A program made the translations under genes and the position numbers. 64,000 bases of DNA from Pseudohongiella spirulinae (GTDB lineage Bacteria > Pseudomonadota > Gammaproteobacteria > Pseudomonadales > Pseudohongiellaceae). Positions 58,875 through 64,000 of the stretch are shown piece after piece. The stretch is from NCBI RefSeq assembly GCF_001444425.1, contig NZ_CP013189.1, forward strand, positions 2,790,001 through 2,854,000. The letters run 5' to 3'. Each line of letters begins with the position of its first letter. The stretch's first letter is position 1. Below the pieces are notes generated by a model. That model was not told the origin of the DNA. It saw only the letters and a program-made list of their open reading frames with translations, and did no database searches.

Positions 58875-59777
58875 TTAATCCGGACGATAATGTTGACGTA
58901 TGAAATCACCCAGCATAGTGAACTCTTTATGACGTGTACTGGCTTTTCGCCAGACCAGACCCACCTGACGATAACTGCCCGGGTCCAGCGGTTCGGTCTG
59001 GATGTGGGTATTTTTCAAAAGCGCAGAGTGCACAGCCATTTCCGGCAAGTAGGTAATGCCCAGATCAGCATCAACCATTTGCACCAGAGTCAACAGGCTG
59101 GTTGCCGTAATGTCACTGACTTTATCAGCATTCTTGATATTACAGGCCGACAGAGCATGGTCACGCAGACAATGCCCATCCTCCAGCAGTAAAACGCTGT
59201 CAGTCGGCAATTCACTCACATTGTAGTGGCTGGAACTCACAAACCGGCTCTTCTTGTGGTGAGCCAGAAAAAAATGATCGTCAAACAGAGGCATCTCCGT
59301 GACGTTACGCAACTCGTAAGGCAATGCAATCAATACCAGATCCAACTCACCTTCCATCAGCCGCTCATACACCCGCTCGGTCAGATCTTCTTTCAGATAG
59401 AGCTTCAGGTCTGGATAGGCTCTACGGAGAGCTGGTAATAATTTAGGCAGCAGAAAAGGCGCAATGGTCGGAATCACACCCATTTTCAGCTGCCCCGTCA
59501 ACGGGGCCTGATTGCCTTTGGCAAGATCAACCAGATCTTCCAGATCTCGCAGCACTACTCGCGCCTGCCGGGCAATATCGCGACCCAGGCTGGTAATGGT
59601 GACATTCTTGTTTGTCCTGTCAACCAACTGAATATTAAGCATATTCTCCAATTCTTTGATCGCTACACTGAAAGCCGGCTGAGATACAAAACAGGCTTCG
59701 GCGGCCTTGCCAAAATGCTCATATTGCTCCAGGGCAACAAAATAACGCAACTGCTTGGTAGTAGGTAAATGACTCAT
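58875..59777 (-). CDS. oxyR: Hydrogen-peroxide sensor OxyR
   Basis: A 300-residue LysR-type regulator. The helix-turn-helix (F-G-K-A-A-E-A-C-F-V-S-Q-P-A-F-S) is at the N-terminus. The peroxidatic and resolving cysteines are Cys203 and Cys212 in G-H-C-L-R-D-H-A-L-S-A-C, spaced exactly as Cys199/Cys208 of E. coli OxyR, so redox sensing is expected. Oxidised OxyR activates defence genes. An ATAG/CTAT half-site pair lies upstream (59810-59839). A divergent terminator-ended transcript is predicted beyond it. Confidence 0.95.
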   Translation of the reverse strand: MSHLPTTKQLRYFVALEQYEHFGKAAEACFVSQPAFSVAIKELENMLNIQLVDRTNKNVTITSLGRDIARQARVVLRDLEDLVDLAKGNQAPLTGQLKMGVIPTIAPFLLPKLLPALRRAYPDLKLYLKEDLTERVYERLMEGELDLVLIALPYELRNVTEMPLFDDHFFLAHHKKSRFVSSSHYNVSELPTDSVLLLEDGHCLRDHALSACNIKNADKVSDITATSLLTLVQMVDADLGITYLPEMAVHSALLKNTHIQTEPLDPGSYRQVGLVWRKASTRHKEFTMLGDFIRQHYRPD

Positions 59778-59809
59778 AGGAGACCCATCGACGATTCGTT
59801 TTCCATATC

Positions 59810-59839
59810 ATAGTAATACATTTAATTCATTTTATCTAT
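59810..59839. promoter_or_regulatory. Possible OxyR-type operator half-sites
   Basis: ATAG (59810-59813) and CTAT (59836-59839) are inverted half-sites separated by 22 bases in an AT-rich stretch between oxyR and the -10-like box at 59841. They have the right half-site sequence for LysR/OxyR, but the spacing is not the classic seven-base pattern. Confidence 0.3.
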
Positions 59840-59852
59840 TTACAATAAAAAA

Positions 59853-59977
59853 CTACCATGACGTCATCGAGTTTGAGTTTGCTGACGTACAAACCTCAGT
59901 AACTGAAGGAAGGTGTATTGAATTGACGATCCCTCTTGGCCGGAATGTAACCCCAAAAGTCATTCCGGCTTTTTTTT
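59853..59977 (+). ncRNA. Candidate small RNA divergent from oxyR (OxyS-like position)
   Basis: A -10-like TACAAT (59841-59846) predicts a start near 59853. A terminator (GCCGGAATG 59939-59947 with CATTCCGGC 59961-59969, followed by eight T) predicts an end near 59977, giving about 125 nt. An internal stem pairs ACGTCA with TGACGT. Only a 14-codon frame without a ribosome site lies inside, so it reads as non-coding. E. coli OxyS is 109 nt and has the same divergent position; sequence similarity was not assessed. Hfq is encoded in this window. Confidence 0.55.
59939..59977 (+). terminator. Intrinsic terminator on the plus strand
   Basis: A 9-bp perfect stem with a 13-base loop, then TTTTTTTT. 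There is no plus-strand protein gene before it, since oxyR is on the other strand, so it must end a short transcript that starts between 59778 and 59938. Confidence 0.85.
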
Positions 59978-60024
59978 GCCCTCTCTTAAGTTCTTGAGTC
60001 AAACGTTTTGATATACTCGCCTCT

Positions 60025-60426
60025 ATGACGAATCCAGCAGCTAAAATCCTGATCCTGTTCAGCCTGGCTATCGACGCCACACATTCATTGGGTGCTGAAC
60101 GCCCTGCAAGCGAGCATGTCTGGCATGGGGAGTGGCAGGCTGAAGGCATGCCATTCAGTTTGCGGGTCATTCCGGCTGGCGAACGCTTCACTGTCTTGCC
60201 ACTGGAGCCTGCTTCTATCGAGTGGCAGGCCAGCAATGGCGTCATCAACGGCAACACCGGGACAATTGATATTGAATACCAGGGCGTGACCGCAAAGGTG
60301 CTGGTGCAGTTGCAGGACACAGTCAGCGCGATTGTCCGCCCCATGTCCTGTCAGCCCGATTACCACGTGATCTGCACTTTGGTGCGCAATCAGCAGGCCC
60401 GTTTTATCAAGCGCATTCCGGATTAA
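60025..60426 (+). CDS. Small exported protein of unknown function
   Basis: A 133-residue protein with a signal peptide (I-L-I-L-F-S-L-A-I-D-A...; cleavage near A-E-R). Its mature part of about 110 residues has beta-strand-like segments and two cysteines near the C-terminus (M-S-C-Q-P-D-Y-H-V-I-C). It has no recognised domain. A long minus-strand frame (59853-60344) overlaps it. The plus frame is preferred because of the signal peptide and because the minus frame would run through the candidate small RNA. It is convergent with the ClpP gene (seven bases apart). Confidence 0.65.
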   Translation: MTNPAAKILILFSLAIDATHSLGAERPASEHVWHGEWQAEGMPFSLRVIPAGERFTVLPLEPASIEWQASNGVINGNTGTIDIEYQGVTAKVLVQLQDTVSAIVRPMSCQPDYHVICTLVRNQQARFIKRIPD

Positions 60427-60433
60427 ACCAAGC

Positions 60434-61027
60434 TTAACCGAGCTCCGCCATGGTACGGATACACTTGCCTACAATGCCATAGTCAATGGCCTCGTCAACC
60501 GTCATCCAATAATCACGATCAGTGTCCTTGGCAACGCGCTCGACCGGCTGACCGGTTTCCTCGGCAATCAGGCGATTAATACGGGCACGCATTTTCACGA
60601 TCTGCTCAGCCTGAATTTTGATGTCCGATGCACTGCCGCGTGATCCGCCGGAAGGCTGATGTACCAGAAACCGGGTATTCGGCAAGGCAAAGCGATGTTC
60701 TTTTTTGGCGGCCAGGTAGATGTTGGTAGCTGCGCTGGCCACCCAGCCGGTACCGACAACCCTGACCTCAGGCTCAATGAATTTGATGATGTCATAAACA
60801 ACATCTCCCGACTCTACATGTCCACCCGGAGAGCTGATATACAAAGTGATCGGCTCATTACTCTCGCCCGCCAGTGCCAGTAAGCGCTCAGTCACCTGTC
60901 TTGCCAGCCGATCATTAATTTCACCAAAGATTGTTACCGTACGGGTTTTGAACAGCTTCTCGTCCAGCAGACGACCACGGGGTGATTCCTGCTCTTCAGC
61001 AGACATTGTCGAACTTTCTTGCATCAT
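60434..61027 (-). CDS. ClpP-family serine protease
   Basis: A 197-residue ClpP homologue from the ATG at 61027 (GGAGAG five bases before). The triad is Ser98 in G-W-V-A-S-A-A (canonical G-Q-A-A-S changed to W-V), His123 in L-V-H-Q-P-S-G-G, and Asp172 in D-R-D-Y-W. No ATPase partner gene (clpX or clpA) is next to it, so it is likely an additional ClpP rather than the housekeeping one. It begins 67 bp after the RND gene. Confidence 0.9.
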   Translation of the reverse strand: MMQESSTMSAEEQESPRGRLLDEKLFKTRTVTIFGEINDRLARQVTERLLALAGESNEPITLYISSPGGHVESGDVVYDIIKFIEPEVRVVGTGWVASAATNIYLAAKKEHRFALPNTRFLVHQPSGGSRGSASDIKIQAEQIVKMRARINRLIAEETGQPVERVAKDTDRDYWMTVDEAIDYGIVGKCIRTMAELG

Positions 61028-61094
61028 CAATTCTCTCCAGAAACTCAAAATCGCAGCGTAATCTGACGTGCGTAAACCCAATCATAACATGGCT

Positions 61095-63578
61095 TCAGTC
61101 GGCAGCGTCCGGGTGTGACTCAGCCCCCAGTGCATTGAAGGTAATCAGCAACTGTGGCAGCAACGTCAGCGCACCAAGCAGAGCTACAATCATGGCGATA
61201 CTGGTCAGCAGACCAAACACCATGGTCGGAATAAAATTGGACAGTACCAGGATCGAGAAACCGGCCACAATGGTCATGGACGTAAAATACATGGCCCGGG
61301 CGATACTGTCATGGCAATAGAACATGGTCTGCCGGTAGTTGCCGATACGATGGAATTCTCGCCGGAATCGGTGCATGTAGTGGATGGTATTATCGACGCC
61401 AATGCCGATAGAAATGGCGGCTATGGTAATAGTCATGATATCCAGCGGGATGCCCATCCAGCCCATGATGCCAAGCACCAGTGCCGCCGCAATTATATTA
61501 GGGATAATACACAGCGCCGCTATCTTCAGGGAGCGGAACAACACCAGGAACATAAGCATGATGGCACCAAGCACGACCCCCAAAGTCAAAATCTGCGACT
61601 GGTACAGGCTCTGCAGGACGTTGTTGTACAGCACCAGCATGCCCGTAACCCTGACCTCTTGCGGGGCCAGACCAAATTCGTCCTGCATGCCCTGCTTCAC
61701 ATCACTGATCAGCTGATCACGGTTAAGGTCGGGATCGGATTCAATAACCCGCACGTTGAATCGCGCCTCGTTATGCTCCACGGATAAAAACGGCGTCAAC
61801 ACGGTAGAACGCAAGGTCTCGGGCAACATGGAGTACAGCAGAGCCCAGAGAAAACTGTCAACCGGCTGATTGCCATTCAGCTCCTCAGCCAACTGCACCA
61901 CTGCACCAAAGGACAGAACCTTACCGGTTTGCGGATGCGCATCCAGATATTCATGCATGCGCTTGATCTCGTTCATCTTGTCCGCAGTGAACCAATAGGC
62001 GTCGTTATCCTCTTCCTCAAAACCGTCATCAAAACCATCGTCAAAACCATCGTCAAAGCTGTCTTCTATCACGGGCAGACTGACCAGCACATCAAAGGAA
62101 AGAGTACCACCCAGCTTGTCATCAAACAGCTTCATCCCCTGGTAGATTTCAGTGTCCTTGTCGAAGTAGGCAATAAAACTGTTTTCTACCTGCAATCTGC
62201 TGATGCCAAGCGCGCTGACCAGGAACACCAGACCATAGATCCACAGTAGATTATTGCCGGAACGCTCCGTAAGAGTCGCCAGCGCTCCAGTCAGGTTAAG
62301 TTTTGGCGGCCTCGAATAATCAGTGACGTCTTTAGGCAGCAGACTCATCATGGCCGGAAACAGCAGGAAAACAACACAAAGTGCGGTCAGCACCCCCATC
62401 ACCATAATCCAGCCAAAAGAAATAATGGGTGTTATGCCACTGACAACCAGCGAACCGAAAGCCACAATGGTTGTCAGTGCTGTATAAAGACAGGGCCGGA
62501 ACATGACCAGCACTGAGTGCTTGAGCAGGCGATGGTGAGGGCTGAAACGGCGCGTGGCACGCAACTCACGGTAGCGCACAATCAGATGCACGGTCAGCGA
62601 AATTGTAATGATCAGCAGCAAGGACATGAAGTTTGACGACACTACCGTCACTCGCCAGTCCATCACCCCCAATATGCCCACCACGATGACACCAGCGATG
62701 GCGCAGCAGGCAAGCGGCAGGAAAACCCAGCGCAGGCGCTTGAAAATCAGCCCCAGGGCAAGCACAATAAATGCAAATACGCCCAGGCTGAACGTGGCCA
62801 GGTCACTCTGTACAAAGGTCACCAGATCATCGGCAATCATGGGTGCACCGCCCAGATAGAGCTGCACCTGATCCTGGTAGCCTGCCAGAATCTCCCGGAT
62901 CTGACCGATATCCTGATGCCGCCGTTCAGCGGCTTCCACGCTGTAGGCGTCAAATTTATTGCTCACCTGACGCAGTTCGGCGCTCTCCGCGTCAGTCAGC
63001 CCTTCTGCACGTTGCTTATTACTGAGTTCAGTACGCCGATTTATCAGTTCGATATAACGGGTGTCCAGATAGAAACTGACCAGCATGGCCCCGGTGCTTC
63101 CGTCAGGACTGATAATCGCGTTACTGAAAACCGGATTCGTCATCAACTCCTGACGCACAGCTTCCCGGTCCAGACCTTCGTCCGTAACAGTAGCGTAGTC
63201 TTCAGAAATACCCGTCAGCGGGGTATCTCCAAAGACCGGCACGTTTAACAGACTGTCGACGGACTCCACACGCTCCATTGCCAGAAGCTCATCACGTATC
63301 GAAGCCATGATTGAGAGTGATTGCTCACTCAGCAGATCCACATTGCGGGGTGTGAAGGCAATCGTGACAGCGTCACGCACGCCATAACGCTGATTGACCT
63401 CACGGGAATACTCCAGTTCTTTATCATCTTCCATCAGCAGCGAGTCAGCCGACACATCCAGCCGGAAGTATTGCGCATACCAGGCAAAACCTGCTGTCAG
63501 CAACAGCAACAGGGCGATAACAACCAAGGGTCGCTGAAAAACCAGTGTGCGGTACAGCCGCGCCAAAAAAACTCGCAT
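61095..63578 (-). CDS. RND-superfamily (MMPL-type) membrane transporter
   Basis: An 827-residue inner-membrane protein with two repeats of one helix, a large periplasmic loop and five helices. Each SSD-like helix bundle shows acidic residues in the membrane (G-V-D-N-T-I-H-Y-M-H). It is of the group moving hydrophobic compounds or lipids, not the tripartite AcrB type. No fusion protein lies nearby. In the second periplasmic region it contains a triplicated D-D-G-F motif (see 62019-62057). Substrate unknown. Confidence 0.92.
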   Translation of the reverse strand: MRVFLARLYRTLVFQRPLVVIALLLLLTAGFAWYAQYFRLDVSADSLLMEDDKELEYSREVNQRYGVRDAVTIAFTPRNVDLLSEQSLSIMASIRDELLAMERVESVDSLLNVPVFGDTPLTGISEDYATVTDEGLDREAVRQELMTNPVFSNAIISPDGSTGAMLVSFYLDTRYIELINRRTELSNKQRAEGLTDAESAELRQVSNKFDAYSVEAAERRHQDIGQIREILAGYQDQVQLYLGGAPMIADDLVTFVQSDLATFSLGVFAFIVLALGLIFKRLRWVFLPLACCAIAGVIVVGILGVMDWRVTVVSSNFMSLLLIITISLTVHLIVRYRELRATRRFSPHHRLLKHSVLVMFRPCLYTALTTIVAFGSLVVSGITPIISFGWIMVMGVLTALCVVFLLFPAMMSLLPKDVTDYSRPPKLNLTGALATLTERSGNNLLWIYGLVFLVSALGISRLQVENSFIAYFDKDTEIYQGMKLFDDKLGGTLSFDVLVSLPVIEDSFDDGFDDGFDDGFEEEDNDAYWFTADKMNEIKRMHEYLDAHPQTGKVLSFGAVVQLAEELNGNQPVDSFLWALLYSMLPETLRSTVLTPFLSVEHNEARFNVRVIESDPDLNRDQLISDVKQGMQDEFGLAPQEVRVTGMLVLYNNVLQSLYQSQILTLGVVLGAIMLMFLVLFRSLKIAALCIIPNIIAAALVLGIMGWMGIPLDIMTITIAAISIGIGVDNTIHYMHRFRREFHRIGNYRQTMFYCHDSIARAMYFTSMTIVAGFSILVLSNFIPTMVFGLLTSIAMIVALLGALTLLPQLLITFNALGAESHPDAAD
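62019..62057 (-). repeat. 12-bp tandem repeat within RND gene
   Basis: Three near-identical 12-bp units (TTTGACGATGGT, the last unit with TGATGACGGT) encode F-D-D-G-F-D-D-G-F-D-D-G-F in a periplasmic loop. They are in frame, so copy number could change without breaking the gene. Confidence 0.85.
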
Positions 63579-63830
63579 GTCTATTTTTCCATTCCTGAAA
63601 CAACCGGAGAACTATACCTTGTCGGCACTTAAATTGTTATGGGGAATGCGGCCCCACGGGTAATCAGGGTCTCACAATTCGTCACAAATTGAGCCTTGAT
63701 ATGGGTCAACATAATTGGTCTATTTGGGAGCGTATTTCGTAATATCGGTGGAAGTCCGCGCCAGTTCAGGTAAGATTAAATGAGCTTCGGCGGCATTGAG
63801 GCTTCACAGTTATGTACAGGAGTTTCTACC

Positions 63831-64000
63831 ATGCGTAAGGCAATCACAACATTATTACTGCTGGCTGTTGGCAGTCTGGCCTCTCTGGCCATGGCCAACG
63901 AGTCCTTCCTGAAGACCATCAAGGAATTCGAACTGACCGACCACATGGGTCAGTCGCACACCATGGACGAGTACCTGGAACGTGACTGGGTGGTCATGTA
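63831..64000 (+). CDS. Exported redoxin-like protein, 3' end outside the window
   Basis: The first 56 codons of a gene that runs past the window end. AGGAG lies eight bases before the ATG. A signal peptide (A-I-T-T-L-L-L-L-A-V-G-S-L-A-S-L-A-M-A) is followed by F-E-L-T-D-H-M-G-Q-S-H-T-M-D-E-Y, the opening of redoxin/thioredoxin-like domains. The catalytic region is not in the window. Confidence 0.75.
   Translation, partial: MRKAITTLLLLAVGSLASLAMANESFLKTIKEFELTDHMGQSHTMDEYLERDWVVM

Noticed and set aside
59810-59839. A classic OxyR operator (ATAG and CTAT blocks at seven-base spacing)
   Set aside because: Only two half-sites 22 bases apart are visible, so it is kept only as a weak candidate.
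59858-59902. A 14-codon frame starting at ATG within the candidate small RNA
   Set aside because: No Shine-Dalgarno sequence before it, so a leader peptide is not supported.
59853-60344. A 163-codon minus-strand frame near oxyR
   Set aside because: It runs through the plus-strand terminator and the small exported protein, shows no domain and has no ribosome site.

Overview
The window (64,000 bp, no rRNA, tRNA, CRISPR array or insertion sequence seen) looks like a chromosome segment of a free-living, aerobic gammaproteobacterium outside the Enterobacterales. The main evidence is the block nnr-tsaE-amiB-mutL-miaA-hfq-hflX-hflK-hflC followed by hisZ-purA. Other pointers are an OxyR with the paired redox cysteines, an endonuclease-type MutL motif, a full set of long-chain beta-oxidation genes, and many TonB, TRAP and Mo-hydroxylase accessory functions. 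A marine or aquatic lifestyle is an inference from this gene content. The base composition looks even throughout and I saw no sign of a recent island.

Layout. 1-1096: truncated membrane protein on the minus strand. 1190-7480: cobalamin riboswitch, a BtuB-like receptor, a small cysteine-less thioredoxin-like membrane protein, a CYTH protein and a PAS-GGDEF-EAL protein. 7493-8824: MFS transporter. 8930-15548: a tight plus-strand operon of a beta-helix lipoprotein, a diheme cytochrome c lipoprotein, and a MacB-type ABC exporter with its ATPase, permease and membrane fusion protein. 15571-22871: beta-oxidation genes (FadE, FadJ, FadI) with an alkaline phosphatase among them. 22893-31105: amidase, MaeB-type malic enzyme, alpha/beta hydrolase, K+/H+ antiporter and PurA. 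31125-42683: HisZ and the conserved mutL/hfq/hfl housekeeping block. 42687-47500: an operon with a DUF481 outer-membrane protein, three Mo-hydroxylase subunits and a MarR regulator, which runs straight into nnr. 47700-53734: SixA, ChaN, DUF4159, a TRAP-TAXI transporter and a lipoprotein. 53999-58744: a second, Tat-exported Mo-hydroxylase and a large redoxin/cytochrome/copper-monooxygenase-like protein. 58875-64000: OxyR with a candidate divergent small RNA, a small exported protein, a ClpP-family protease, an RND transporter and the start of a redoxin.

How the parts fit. The fad genes feed acetyl-CoA metabolism, and MaeB can return C4 acids to pyruvate. Two Mo-hydroxylases, one cytoplasmic CoxLMS/XDH type and one periplasmic IorAB type, point to oxidation of N-heterocycles or aldehydes. 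The only intergenic stretch longer than 300 bp is 1097-1537, which holds the cobalamin riboswitch. The most interesting non-coding signal is at about 59853-59977. There, a -10-like box and a strong plus-strand terminator with no gene between them lie divergent from oxyR, the same arrangement as E. coli oxyS. The most interesting protein-coding system is the beta-helix/diheme cytochrome/ABC exporter operon, whose layout recalls NosDFY.
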